From contig NZ_JACXYX010000004.1 in the NCBI RefSeq assembly GCF_014779655.1, forward strand, positions 62,001 to 126,000: DNA of 64,000 bases. The letters run 5' to 3'. A model generated the notes under the pieces. It saw only the letters and a list, made by a program, of their open reading frames with translations. It searched no databases and had not been told where the DNA came from. A program made the translations under genes and the position numbers. Source of the stretch: Nocardioides ganghwensis (GTDB lineage: Bacteria; Actinomycetota; Actinomycetes; Propionibacteriales; Nocardioidaceae). Below, piece by piece: positions 43,871 through 52,148 of the stretch. How positions within the stretch are numbered: position 1 is the stretch's first letter; every line of letters starts with the position of its first letter.

Positions 43871-45381
43871 CCAACCCCGCGCTCGGCCAGCGAGCGGGCA
43901 TACTCCACGAGCGTGGTGACGCCGAACCCGGTGGCGCCGGAGGGGACGTGGCCGTACGGGCTGCCGAGGTTCATCTCCTTGCCGGCGATGTCGAGGTGGG
44001 CCCACGGCAGCCCGCCGGTGAACTCGCGCAGGAAGGCGGCGGCGTAGAGGCCGCCGCCCCAGCGGACCCAGTCGTGCTGGAGCAGGTCGGCGACCTTGGA
44101 GCTGGTGATGCGCTCCTTCATCTCCTCGGGGATCGGCATCCGCCAGTGCTGCTCGCCGGCGGCCGCACCCGCCGCGAGGACGGCGGGCACCTGGTCGTCC
44201 GTGCCCATCACCGCGCCGACCTTGTCGCCGAGGGCGAGCTGCATGTGGCCGGTGAGGGTGGCGATGTCGACGACGACGTCGGGCTCCTCGAGCACGGCCA
44301 GCGAGAGCGCGTCGCCGAGCAGCATCCGGCCCTCGGCGTCGGTGTTGGCGATCTCGACGGTGGTGCCGTTGTGCATGGTGATCACGTCGCCGGGTCGGGT
44401 CGAGGTGGCGGAGACCATGTTCTCGGCCATCGGCGCGAAGGCGGTGACCCGGACCGGCAGGCCGAGCCGGGCGATCGCGAGGGTCGCGGCGACGACGCTG
44501 GCGGCGCCCGCCATGTCGCCCTTCATGTTGGTCATGCTGGAGGACGGCTTGATGGTCAGGCCGCCGGAGTCGAAGGTGACTCCCTTGCCGACCAGCGCGA
44601 GGTGGGTGACGGCGTCCTCGGGCGCCCAGGTGAGCTTGACCAGGCGCGAGGGGGCCGCCGAGGAGTCGCCGACGCTGAGGATGCCGCCGCAGCCCATCTC
44701 GGCGAGCTGCTCGTGGTCGAAGACCTCCAGCGTCACCTTCGGGGCGCCCCTGCCCTTGGTGACCTCCTTGTGCGCGGCCGTCACCAGGTCGGCCAGCAGC
44801 GGGGGCGTGCAGTCCCGGGGCGGGGTGTTGACCCAGTCACGGGTCAGCTCGACGGCGTCGGCGAGGACCTCCGCGCGCTCGAGGGCGGCGACCGCCTCCG
44901 CCTTGCGCGCGACGGGGCTGAGCACGACCACGTCGGTCGGCTCGGTGGTCTCGGCCTTCGTCGACTTGTAGGCGGTGAAGGTGTAGCCGCCGAGGCGGTG
45001 GCCCTCGACGACGGCGGCGACCAGCTCGGGGGTCCCGGCCGGCAGCGCGAGGGCGACCGAGGCGGCGTTGGGGACGCTGCGGGCCGCGACGCCGGCGGCG
45101 CGGCGTACGGCGATCGGGTCGGTCGGGTCCTCGCCGAGGCCGACGAAGACCAGTAGGGGCGCGTTGACCTCGTCGCGCGTCGTCGCCTTGACCGCCTCAC
45201 CGGCCTTGCCGGTGACGCCCAGGGTGGACAGGAACGGGCGCAGGCGGCGGCCGTAGGCGGCGCTGACGTCCTCGGCCGCCTCGCAGAGCTGCGGCCCCTT
45301 CGGGCCGGCGACGACTCCCACGACGACGGCGTCGGCTCGGGTCTTGGCGGGGCTGGCGCTGCGCAACGAGTAGGAGGTCAC
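43867..45381 (-). CDS. pepA: Leucyl aminopeptidase (M17 family)
   Basis: A 504-aa cytosolic aminopeptidase that releases N-terminal residues from peptides. The family signature NTDAEGRMLLGDAL and the metal-binding KGVTFDSGGL and MKGDMAGAA segments are present in the C-terminal catalytic half (about 185-500); the N-terminal 180 residues form the usual mixed domain. The start at 45381 gives MTSYSLRSASPAK. It is divergent from gcvT with 64 bp between, the same neighbourhood as in M. tuberculosis. Confidence 0.95.
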   Translation of the reverse strand: MTSYSLRSASPAKTRADAVVVGVVAGPKGPQLCEAAEDVSAAYGRRLRPFLSTLGVTGKAGEAVKATTRDEVNAPLLVFVGLGEDPTDPIAVRRAAGVAARSVPNAASVALALPAGTPELVAAVVEGHRLGGYTFTAYKSTKAETTEPTDVVVLSPVARKAEAVAALERAEVLADAVELTRDWVNTPPRDCTPPLLADLVTAAHKEVTKGRGAPKVTLEVFDHEQLAEMGCGGILSVGDSSAAPSRLVKLTWAPEDAVTHLALVGKGVTFDSGGLTIKPSSSMTNMKGDMAGAASVVAATLAIARLGLPVRVTAFAPMAENMVSATSTRPGDVITMHNGTTVEIANTDAEGRMLLGDALSLAVLEEPDVVVDIATLTGHMQLALGDKVGAVMGTDDQVPAVLAAGAAAGEQHWRMPIPEEMKERITSSKVADLLQHDWVRWGGGLYAAAFLREFTGGLPWAHLDIAGKEMNLGSPYGHVPSGATGFGVTTLVEYARSLAERGVG

Positions 45382-45432
45382 CCGGGCATGCTAGGGGAGT
45401 CCTGGCACGGCCTCGTGCGAGGGACGCTGCGG

Positions 45433-45438
45433 TAGGTT
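45433..45438 (+). promoter_or_regulatory. Leaderless -10 element TAGGTT
   Basis: TAGGTT lies 7 nt before the gcvT ATG at 45446, with no ribosome-binding site. Confidence 0.55.
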
Positions 45439-45445
45439 GCGCGTC

Positions 45446-46561
45446 ATGGCCGGATCGCTGAAGCAGTCGCCCCTCCACGACCGTCACGAGGCCCTCGGTG
45501 CGAAGTTCGCCGAGTTCGGCGGTTGGTCGATGCCGCTGGAGTACGCGACCGGTGTCGTCAAGGAGCACACGGCCGTGCGCGAGTCGGTCGGCGTCTTCGA
45601 CGTCAGCCACCTGGGCAAGGCGATGGTGTCGGGCCCCGGTGCCGTCGACTTCGTCAACGCGACGCTGTCCAACGACCTCGCCAAGATCCGTCCCGGCAAG
45701 GCCCAGTACACCCTCTGCCTCGACGAGTCGGGCGGCATCGTCGACGACCTCATCGCCTACTGGCACGACGACGAGCACGTGCTGCTCATCCCCAACGCCG
45801 CCAACACAGCCGAGGTCGTACGCCGCCTGCAGGCCGAGGCACCCGAGGGCGTGAAGGTGGTCGACCACCACGACGACTACGCCGTGCTGGCGCTGCAGGG
45901 CACCCGCTCCGACGACGTCCTCGACAAGGTGGGGCTGCCGAGCGGCCACGAGTACATGTCGTTCGTCGAGGCCGATTTCGCGGTGGGCGCAGACACCGTG
46001 GGCGTCGTGGTGTGCCGCACCGGCTACACCGGCGAGCGCGGCTACGAGCTGGTCGTGGCCAACGAGGCGGCCGGTGAGCTCTGGGACCGGCTGATGGCAG
46101 CGGGGGAGGAGTGGGGCATCACCGCCTGCGGCCTGGGCGCGCGCGACACCCTCCGTACCGAGATGGGCTATCCGCTCCACGGGCAGGACATCAGCCTCGA
46201 CACCAACCCGGTCGAGGCCGGGCTCTCGTGGGCGGTGGGCTGGAAGAAGGACGCCTTCTGGGGGCGCGACGCCGTGCTGCGGGCCAAGGAGGAGGGCCCC
46301 CGCCGCCGGCTGCGCGGGCTCGTCGCCGTCGGGCGCGGCATCCCGCGCCCCGGCATGGGCGTCACGCTCACCCACGACGTACCCCTCGCCGACATCACCT
46401 CCGGCACCTTCTCGCCGACCCTCAAGAAGGGCATCGGGCTCGCGCTCATCCCCACCATGGTCGCCGAGGACGCGCAGGTCGGCGTCGACGTGCGTGGACG
46501 GCGCGAGATCTTCCAGCTGGTCAAGCCACCCTTCGTCGACCCCTCGGTCAGGGAGGCCTGA
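45446..46561 (+). CDS. gcvT: Glycine cleavage system aminomethyltransferase (T protein)
   Basis: A 371-aa folate-dependent enzyme that takes the aminomethyl group from the H protein to tetrahydrofolate. Family features include PLHDRHEALGAKFAEFGGW, VFDVSHLGK, NDLAKIRPGKAQYT, GLGARDTLRTEMGYPLHG and a C-terminal TSGTFSPTLKKGIGLA. The ATG at 45446 is preceded by a leaderless-type -10. It is the only glycine-cleavage gene here; the P and H genes are elsewhere. Two small conserved genes follow in the same direction. The 64-bp upstream region has no room for a glycine riboswitch. Confidence 0.95.
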   Translation: MAGSLKQSPLHDRHEALGAKFAEFGGWSMPLEYATGVVKEHTAVRESVGVFDVSHLGKAMVSGPGAVDFVNATLSNDLAKIRPGKAQYTLCLDESGGIVDDLIAYWHDDEHVLLIPNAANTAEVVRRLQAEAPEGVKVVDHHDDYAVLALQGTRSDDVLDKVGLPSGHEYMSFVEADFAVGADTVGVVVCRTGYTGERGYELVVANEAAGELWDRLMAAGEEWGITACGLGARDTLRTEMGYPLHGQDISLDTNPVEAGLSWAVGWKKDAFWGRDAVLRAKEEGPRRRLRGLVAVGRGIPRPGMGVTLTHDVPLADITSGTFSPTLKKGIGLALIPTMVAEDAQVGVDVRGRREIFQLVKPPFVDPSVREA

Positions 46562-46562
46562 C

Positions 46563-46814
46563 GTGCTCCCCGGACAGCCCCCGACCTTCCGCCAGCCCTC
46601 GGCCGCCGAGCGGCCCTGGTGGTGGCGCCTCGAGGACGCCGCCGGCGAGCCGGTCGAGGTCGCCGGTCACTCCGACCAGCGCTTCTCCTCGCAGGGCGAC
46701 GCCGAGTCGTGGGTGGGGGAGATCTGGGCCGAGCTGGCCGAGCAAGGCGTCGCCGCGGTGACGCTCTTCGAGCACGACCGCCGGGTCTACGGGCCGATGT
46801 CGCTCAGCGCCTGA
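46563..46814 (+). CDS. Conserved small protein, 83 aa, unknown function
   Basis: An 83-aa protein beginning at GTG 46563, 1 nt after the gcvT stop, so probably translationally coupled. Visible features are PSAAERPWWWRLEDAAGE, GDAESWVGEIWAELAEQGV and a C-terminal YGPMSL. This looks like a conserved actinobacterial protein found next to gcvT or branched-chain genes. No function known. Confidence 0.75.
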   Translation: MLPGQPPTFRQPSAAERPWWWRLEDAAGEPVEVAGHSDQRFSSQGDAESWVGEIWAELAEQGVAAVTLFEHDRRVYGPMSLSA

Positions 46815-46891
46815 GGCCATCCGGCACCCGCGACGGCTCCGAAGGACGGGTCGACGGACGGGTGTCGAGGGCGGTCGAAGGAGGGGTTCAG

Positions 46892-47752
46892 GTGGCGGAC
46901 CGGTCCGACTTCGCGCGCTACGTCGACGCGCGGTGGCCCGACCTCGTGGGCGGTCTCGAGGACGAGGGCGTCGCGACCGACGACGCGCGCCTCGCGGTGG
47001 CCGAGGCGCTGCTGGCCGCCCGGCGCGGCTGGGACCGCCGCGTCCGCGACGAGCAGGTCGACGTCGTGCTCTGGGCGGACGTGCGGGAGCGGGCAGGACT
47101 CCCCGCGCGACCGGGGGAGCCGGTGCCGCACGCCGTACGCCCCCGCGACCCGCGCGACGGGCCGGAGGCCTGGCTCGTCCGCGCCGAGAGTCTGCGCGCG
47201 GGCCGACGCCGCCGGGGCGTGAGGCGCGGGGTCGTGGCTGCCGCGGTCGTCGCGGTGCTGACGGCCGGCTGGGCGTGGTGGGCCGCGCAGCCGACGCCGC
47301 CCGAGGTGCGCGAGGAGGCCAACCCGCTCCCGGTGGCCTGGTACGCCGAGGGCGAGCTGCACCTCGAGGACGTGGTCGTCGAGCTGCTCCGCGTGGACGC
47401 CTTCGTCGTCGACGGATCCGGCGCCGTGGTGCGGCTGCGCTCCGGCGAGGTCCTCAGGGTGGACGCCGACGGCGACGTCGAGCCGACCGACGAGGCGCCA
47501 GCCGGCCTCGACACCACGCCCAGCCCGCCGCCGGTGTCCGGGCTGGGGAGGTACGACGTGCTGGTGCAGAGCGTGCCGCTCGCCGACGGCGGCTGGGCCC
47601 ACCTCATCGACTCCTCGCGCCGCGACGGCGCCCAGGACGCGGTCCGGCAGTCCGAGTCGGGTCGCCGTGCCGTGCTGGTCTGTCGCACAGTGTCGTCGTG
47701 CGACGCGCCGGTGACGGTCGTCGGCGGCGCGGGCACCATCCGTCTGCGCTGA
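46892..47752 (+). CDS. Single-pass membrane protein with N-terminal sigma-like helical region, unknown function
   Basis: A 286-aa protein. The first 75 residues (DFARYVDARWPDLVGGLEDE and on) are helical and resemble the start of SigE-type sigma or anti-sigma proteins of actinobacteria. One transmembrane segment lies near 110-130 (GVVAAAVVAVLTAGWAWWAA), and the remaining 150 residues are extracytoplasmic with two cysteines near the end (VLVCRTVSSCDAP). AGGAGG 7 nt before GTG 46892 supports the start. It could be a membrane sensor, but I do not recognise a family. Confidence 0.65.
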   Translation: MADRSDFARYVDARWPDLVGGLEDEGVATDDARLAVAEALLAARRGWDRRVRDEQVDVVLWADVRERAGLPARPGEPVPHAVRPRDPRDGPEAWLVRAESLRAGRRRRGVRRGVVAAAVVAVLTAGWAWWAAQPTPPEVREEANPLPVAWYAEGELHLEDVVVELLRVDAFVVDGSGAVVRLRSGEVLRVDADGDVEPTDEAPAGLDTTPSPPPVSGLGRYDVLVQSVPLADGGWAHLIDSSRRDGAQDAVRQSESGRRAVLVCRTVSSCDAPVTVVGGAGTIRLR

Positions 47753-47766
47753 TCGGCCACTGGACC

Positions 47767-48750
47767 TCAGTCGCTCGGCCACTTCCTCTGTAGTCGCGGA
47801 GCCATCCACCGGTAGCCGTACGCCAGCATCGCGCTCCGCACCATGGTGCGCCAGTCCCCGGTCAGGCTGATCGCCTCCCTCGCCAGTCGCCGGCCGAGTG
47901 CATGGTCGCCCGCGGCATGAGCGACTTCCGAACGGCGGCTGAGGAAGTAGGCGATCCTCTTTCGCACGATGCGGATCGACGCGGCGGTCTCGTCCGGAGG
48001 GAGGGCCTGTCCGCTGACGTGCCCGAGCGCTTTGGTCTGAACCCGGATGGCACAGTCCAGTCGTGCGGCGGCCGCAGCGGCGTTCTGGTGGTCGCTCAGA
48101 CCAGCGACGACCCGCTCGCGGGTGATGTCGACCAGCGGGATGTTGAGCAGCACTATGTCCTGTTGGCACGTGAGGTCGTAGAACAACGCGGTGTCCTCGG
48201 CAGCAACCATGTCCTCGTCGAAGCCCCCGGCGTCCTTCAATGCCTTCCTGCTGATCATGAGTGAGACCACGAGCGGGTGGAGGAGGGAGCGCGCGATGAA
48301 CTCGACTGGGCGCGGATAGCTGCGCCACTCGTCGGCCGGCAGGTGGGGGTCGAGCTCAGCGATGCCGTCCTGCCGCTCGCCGTCCTCGGACACGGCGCCG
48401 GTGAAGCAGACGGCACTTCCGGTGGCGGCCAGACAGCGCAGCTGGAGCTCGAGCTTCGTCGGGCGCCACGTGTCGTCCGAGTCCAAGAAGGCGATCCAGT
48501 GGCCCGTGGCCATCTCGATGCCCAGGTTGCGAGCCGAGCTGACGCCGGCGTTTGGCTTCCTGACATATCGGACCAGCGGACTGCCGATGGCTTCCACGAT
48601 TGACTCAGTGTCGTCCGTCGACCCGTCGTCAATCACCAAGATCTCGTGCGGGGGAGCGCTCTGGTGCAGCGCGCTCTCGATCGCGTCACGAATGCAGTGT
48701 GCGCGGTTGTAGGTCGGGATCACCACCGAGACCGTGTCGGCCCGGCTCAC
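47767..48750 (-). CDS. Glycosyltransferase family 2
   Basis: A 327-aa GT-A fold glycosyltransferase. The N-terminus is VSVVIPTYNRAHCIRDAI, the nucleotide-sugar region is LVIDDGSTDDT, and the DxD motif is FLDSDDTW (about 91-96); a later ED motif lies in DMVAAEDTALF. It should transfer a sugar from a nucleotide donor to a cell-surface or secondary acceptor, with no obvious partner genes. GTG 48750 is the start. The coding strand is visibly less GC-rich and less codon-biased than its neighbours, and the gene stands alone in a housekeeping region, so recent acquisition is plausible. Confidence 0.85.
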   Translation of the reverse strand: MSRADTVSVVIPTYNRAHCIRDAIESALHQSAPPHEILVIDDGSTDDTESIVEAIGSPLVRYVRKPNAGVSSARNLGIEMATGHWIAFLDSDDTWRPTKLELQLRCLAATGSAVCFTGAVSEDGERQDGIAELDPHLPADEWRSYPRPVEFIARSLLHPLVVSLMISRKALKDAGGFDEDMVAAEDTALFYDLTCQQDIVLLNIPLVDITRERVVAGLSDHQNAAAAAARLDCAIRVQTKALGHVSGQALPPDETAASIRIVRKRIAYFLSRRSEVAHAAGDHALGRRLAREAISLTGDWRTMVRSAMLAYGYRWMAPRLQRKWPSD

Positions 48751-48923
48751 TCCGGGATCCCGAGGGGCCGTGTGCTTCGCCCTTCACGGGCGCTGTCAGG
48801 AGCGTGGACACGACGGCGCGTCTCCCACCGCTGGTGACTTCTCACGCGCTCTACTATGCCCGGAACGGCCGTGGGGGTGGCGGGAAGTGGAGAAGTGGGC
48901 GAACCTCGCCTGACGTCCTCGAG

Positions 48924-48929
48924 TAGGTT
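48924..48929 (+). promoter_or_regulatory. Leaderless -10 element TAGGTT
   Basis: TAGGTT is 7 nt before the methyltransferase GTG at 48937. Confidence 0.5.
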
Positions 48930-48936
48930 CCGGACC

Positions 48937-49704
48937 GTGGCTGAGTCGTTGTGGACGGGTGTCGCTGGGGCGTACGCGCGGAGCTTCGCCGGGTTGTGCG
49001 CGGGCGCGATCCCGACCGTGGTCGCCGGCCTGCCGCGCGGCGGTCGGGTGCTCGACGTGGGGTGCGGCACGGGGGAGCTGACCGAGGTCGTCCGCGCGGA
49101 GGCCCACGAGGTCGTCGCCGTGGACCCCGACCCGGAGATGGCGGACCTCGCGGGTTCGCGCCTCGGCCAGGAGGTCGTCGTCGCGGGGCTCCCCGACCTT
49201 CCCTTCGCCGACGACGGCTTCGACGCAGTGGTCGCCAGCTTCGTGCTCAACCACGTCGACGACCCGCGGGCCGGTGCGCGCGAGCTCGGGCGGGTGGCCG
49301 CGCCCGGGGGGTTCGTGCGCGCCTCGATCTGGGGCAGCACCCCGCCACCGCAGGCGACGATGTGGAACGACCTCCTCGACGCGGCGGGCGCCGTACGTCC
49401 TCCGGCGCCGCGACTGCCGGCCGATCGCGACTTCGACCGCTCGCCCCACGGCCTCGCGGGCATCCTCGGCGAGGCCGGCCTGGCCGTGACGCACGCGGGC
49501 ACCGCGTCGTGGACGTGGCGGGTCGCTCCCGCGGACCTGTGGGCCGGGCTCACCTCGGTCGGGAACTTCGGCGTCCTGTGGCGCGCGCAGTCCGCGGACG
49601 TGCAGGCCCGTCTGCGGGCGGCCTACGACGCCCTCCGGGCCGGGGACGACTTCACCTTCGACGTCGAGTGTGTCGTCGCCGAGGCGCGCGTCCCCCGGAG
49701 CTAG
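48937..49704 (+). CDS. SAM-dependent methyltransferase (class I)
   Basis: A 255-aa methyltransferase with motif I VLDVGCGTGELT (about 38-49), motif II region VVAVDPDPEM and a motif LPFADDGFDAVVASFVLNHV. The C-terminal half is variable, as is usual. The methyl acceptor is unknown. A TAGGTT -10 sits 7 nt before the GTG. The gene is followed 19 bp later by thyA with its own -10, so it is probably a separate transcript. Confidence 0.82.
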   Translation: MAESLWTGVAGAYARSFAGLCAGAIPTVVAGLPRGGRVLDVGCGTGELTEVVRAEAHEVVAVDPDPEMADLAGSRLGQEVVVAGLPDLPFADDGFDAVVASFVLNHVDDPRAGARELGRVAAPGGFVRASIWGSTPPPQATMWNDLLDAAGAVRPPAPRLPADRDFDRSPHGLAGILGEAGLAVTHAGTASWTWRVAPADLWAGLTSVGNFGVLWRAQSADVQARLRAAYDALRAGDDFTFDVECVVAEARVPRS

Positions 49705-49711
49705 GAGGTCG

Positions 49712-49717
49712 TAGAGT
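49712..49717 (+). promoter_or_regulatory. Leaderless -10 element TAGAGT
   Basis: TAGAGT is 6 nt before the thyA GTG at 49724. Confidence 0.55.
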
Positions 49718-49723
49718 CGTCCC

Positions 49724-50518
49724 GTGCGCGCCTACCTCGACCTGCTCCAGCGGATCCTCGACGAGGGCGTGGAGAAGACCGACCGCACCGGCACCGGGAC
49801 GCTGAGCGTCTTCGGCCACCAGATGCGGTTCGACCTCTCGGAGGGCTTCCCCCTCGTGACGACGAAGAAGGTCCACACGCGCTCGGTCTTCGGCGAGCTG
49901 CTGTGGTTCCTGCGCGGCGACACCAACGTGAAGTGGCTCCAGGACCGCGGGATCACGATCTGGGACGAGTGGGCCGACGACAACGGCGACCTCGGCCCCG
50001 TCTACGGCTACCAGTGGCGCTCCTGGCCCACCCCGGACGGGCGCCACGTCGACCAGGTCGCCCGCCTGGTCGAGGGCATCCGCACCAACCCCGACTCGCG
50101 CCGCCACATCGTCTCGGCGTGGAACGTCGCCGACGTCGACGACATGGCGCTGCCGCCGTGCCACACGCTGTTCCAGTTCTACGTCGCCGAGGGGAGGCTG
50201 AGCTGCCAGCTCTACCAGCGCTCGGCCGACACCTTCCTCGGCGTGCCGTTCAACATCGCGTCCTACGCGCTGCTGACGCACATGGTCGCCCAGGTGACGG
50301 GCCTCGAGGTGGGGGACTTCGTGCACACGATGGGCGACGCGCACCTCTACCTCAACCACGTCGACCAGGCCCGGCTCCAGCTGTCCCGCGACCCGCGGCC
50401 GCTCCCGCGACTGGTGCTCAACCCCGACGTCACCGAGATCGACGGCTTCGACCTCGAGGACATCGCGGTCGAGGGCTACGACCCCCACCCGGGCATCAAG
50501 GCGCCCATCGCGGTCTAA
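49724..50518 (+). CDS. thyA: Thymidylate synthase
   Basis: A 264-aa enzyme that methylates dUMP to dTMP with methylene-tetrahydrofolate. Family features: [30 protein letters not shown], the catalytic Cys146 in [31 protein letters not shown] and a C-terminal KAPIAV. The start is GTG 49724. The downstream folA makes the dihydrofolate reductase needed to recycle the cofactor; a minus-strand microgene lies between them and shares 4 bp with the thyA stop. Confidence 0.97.
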   Translation: MRAYLDLLQRILDEGVEKTDRTGTGTLSVFGHQMRFDLSEGFPLVTTKKVHTRSVFGELLWFLRGDTNVKWLQDRGITIWDEWADDNGDLGPVYGYQWRSWPTPDGRHVDQVARLVEGIRTNPDSRRHIVSAWNVADVDDMALPPCHTLFQFYVAEGRLSCQLYQRSADTFLGVPFNIASYALLTHMVAQVTGLEVGDFVHTMGDAHLYLNHVDQARLQLSRDPRPLPRLVLNPDVTEIDGFDLEDIAVEGYDPHPGIKAPIAV

Positions 50519-50661
50519 CGCCGCTCGAGGGCCTGGCTGACCGCCTTCGCGACGTCGGCCACCAGGCGGGTGTGCCAGCGCTCGTGGGCGGTGAGGTCGG
50601 CCACCACGGCGTGGCAGTCGGGGCAGGTCGTGCTGTCGGTGCTGCTGTCGGTGGTGCTCAT
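50515..50661 (-). CDS. 48-aa zinc-finger-like microprotein between thyA and folA
   Basis: A 48-aa protein on the minus strand with an excellent ribosome-binding site (GGAGG, 5 nt before the ATG at 50661). It has a Thr/Ser-rich start, then [18 protein letters not shown]. Cys-x2-Cys followed 12-16 residues later by His-x3-His is a C2H2-like zinc-binding pattern, and the C-terminus is a short amphipathic helix ([15 protein letters not shown]). The stop TAG overlaps the thyA stop region in antisense. The function is unknown; a DNA-, RNA- or protein-binding role is possible. The start signal, motif and sequence character argue for a real gene despite its size. Confidence 0.7.
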   Translation of the reverse strand: MSTTDSSTDSTTCPDCHAVVADLTAHERWHTRLVADVAKAVSQALERR

Positions 50662-50742
50662 CGGAGCCTCCAGGGTCGGGTTCTGTCTCCCACCGTGGCA
50701 CGGCCCGAGCGGCTGGAACAGGGCCGAAGGACCGTCCGTCAG

Positions 50743-50748
50743 TAGGGT
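50743..50748 (+). promoter_or_regulatory. Leaderless -10 element TAGGGT
   Basis: TAGGGT is 7 nt before the folA GTG at 50756. Confidence 0.55.
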
Positions 50749-50755
50749 CGGCGCT

Positions 50756-51250
50756 GTGACCCGACCCGATCAGCGCGTGGTCCTCGTCGCCGCGCACGCC
50801 CGCAACCGCGTCATCGGCAACGGCCCGGACATCCCGTGGCGGCTCCCCGGCGAGCAGGCACAGTTCAAGGAGCTGACCTGGGGACACACGCTGCTCATGG
50901 GACGCACCACGTTCGAGTCGATCGGCCGCCCCCTGCCCGGGCGTACGACCATCGTCCTCACCCGCCACGCCGGCTGGGCCCACGAGGGCGTGCTGGTCGC
51001 GCACACCGTCGAGGACGCGCTCGAGCTCGCCGCGTCCCAGCCGGGTGACCTGATGGTCGCGGGCGGCGGTGAGGTCTACGCCGCGCTCCTGCCCTGGGCC
51101 ACCCACCAGGTGCTGACCGAGGTCGACCTCGAGCCGGAGGGCGACGTGCACTACCCGCAGTTCCCCGCCGGGGAGTGGGTCGAGACCGCACGAGAGAGCT
51201 ACGACGGCTACGAGCGCGTGTGGCTCGAGCGGATGGACCCCGCGGCGTGA
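50756..51250 (+). CDS. folA: Dihydrofolate reductase
   Basis: A 164-aa enzyme reducing dihydrofolate to tetrahydrofolate with NADPH. Features: VAAHARNRVIGNGPDIPWRLPGE (substrate and Met20-loop region), LLMGRTTFESIGRPLPGRTTIVLTR and AGGGEVYAALLP. GTG 50756 is preceded by a leaderless -10. Its stop overlaps the start of the GntR regulator gene (GTGA), so they are coupled. It is functionally linked to thyA just upstream. Confidence 0.95.
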   Translation: MTRPDQRVVLVAAHARNRVIGNGPDIPWRLPGEQAQFKELTWGHTLLMGRTTFESIGRPLPGRTTIVLTRHAGWAHEGVLVAHTVEDALELAASQPGDLMVAGGGEVYAALLPWATHQVLTEVDLEPEGDVHYPQFPAGEWVETARESYDGYERVWLERMDPAA

Positions 51251-51594
51251 GGCTCTCGGTCGATCCGGCCTCGGGTGTGCCGCCCTTCGAGCAGGTGCGC
51301 GACGGGATCCGCTCGCAGGTCGACAGCGGCATGCTCGAGCCGGGCTTCCGGCTGCCGCCCGTCCGGGCGCTCGCCGCCGACCTCGGCCTCGCGGCCAACA
51401 CCGTCGCCCGGGCCTACAAGGAGCTCGAGGCGCTCGGCGTCGTCGAGACCCGGGGCCGGGCCGGCACCTTCGTCGCCGGTCGGGGCGTCGAGCGGTCGCT
51501 GCGTGAGGCCGCCGCGTCGTACGCCGCCACGGTGCGCACGCTCGGGGTGTCCGACGCCGAGGCGCTCGAGGCCGTACGTCGTGCGCTGGGCTGA
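51247..51594 (+). CDS. GntR-family (YtrA-type) transcriptional regulator
   Basis: A 115-aa regulator with only the winged-helix domain of the GntR family plus a short C-terminal helix: PPFEQVRDGIRSQV, LPPVRALAADLGLAANTVARAY (HTH) and TFVAG. The missing large ligand domain fits the YtrA subfamily, which often controls ABC transporters. GTG 51247 overlaps the folA stop. Its own stop lies inside a bidirectional hairpin. Its targets are unknown; folA-operon autoregulation is a guess. Confidence 0.85.
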   Translation: MRLSVDPASGVPPFEQVRDGIRSQVDSGMLEPGFRLPPVRALAADLGLAANTVARAYKELEALGVVETRGRAGTFVAGRGVERSLREAAASYAATVRTLGVSDAEALEAVRRALG

Positions 51595-51609
51595 GCGCCT
51601 CGCTCAGCC
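51589..51609. terminator. Bidirectional hairpin containing both stop codons of convergent genes
   Basis: GGCTGAGCG and CGCTCAGCC form a perfect 9-bp stem with a CCT loop. The left arm contains the TGA of the GntR gene and the right arm contains the TGA (complement) of the facing gene at 51604. Confidence 0.65.
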
Positions 51610-52080
51610 GCCCTCCGGCGCGTAGGCGAAGACGAGGGCCGTGATCCCGGTCGCGCCCGAGCACGACTCGATCGCCCGTCCCGCCTCGCGGCCGAGCCAC
51701 GACCTGACGTCGAGCGGCCCGTTGTCGTCGCCCCGCAGGTCGTAGTGCCCGCCGCCCCCGGTGAAGTCCCCACCGACCTCCACGGTGTCGCCGCCCTCGA
51801 GGACGACGGCCCCGGTCTCGGGGTCCCAGCGGGTGCCGTGCGCCCAGAACACGATCTCGCTGTCGAGCAGGAGGCACCCGTCCCGCATGGTGAGCGGGCC
51901 CTCGACCTCGGCGAGCGGCAGGCTCTCCCACGGGGTCTCGGGCGTCACGACGGGAAGCGGTCCGGCCCCGGGCACCTCCGGCTCACCGCCGGCGCCGTTG
52001 ACGGCGAACCCCAGCGCGATCGCCCCGGACGCCACCCCGACGACCACTCCCGCTGCCTGCCCCAGCTGCGCTCGACGCAC
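51604..52080 (-). CDS. Membrane-anchored or secreted hypothetical protein
   Basis: A 158-aa protein with an N-terminal anchor (QLGQAAGVVVGVASGAIALGFAV, about residues 5-27) followed by an extracytoplasmic domain with two cysteines (MRDGCLLLD and IESCSGATG) and a beta-rich character. GTG 52080 has AGGGGG at a good distance. I do not recognise a family. It diverges from the Nudix gene. Confidence 0.7.
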   Translation of the reverse strand: MRRAQLGQAAGVVVGVASGAIALGFAVNGAGGEPEVPGAGPLPVVTPETPWESLPLAEVEGPLTMRDGCLLLDSEIVFWAHGTRWDPETGAVVLEGGDTVEVGGDFTGGGGHYDLRGDDNGPLDVRSWLGREAGRAIESCSGATGITALVFAYAPEGG

Positions 52081-52148
52081 CCTTGCCCCCTGTCGTCCCG
52101 AGTGGGCCCACCGTAGGCGAGCACCGGCGCTCGTGCCACAGTCGTCCC

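Noticed and set aside
45382..45445. A glycine riboswitch before gcvT
   Set aside because: Only 64 bp separate it from pepA and the gcvT start is apparently leaderless, so there is no room for a riboswitch.
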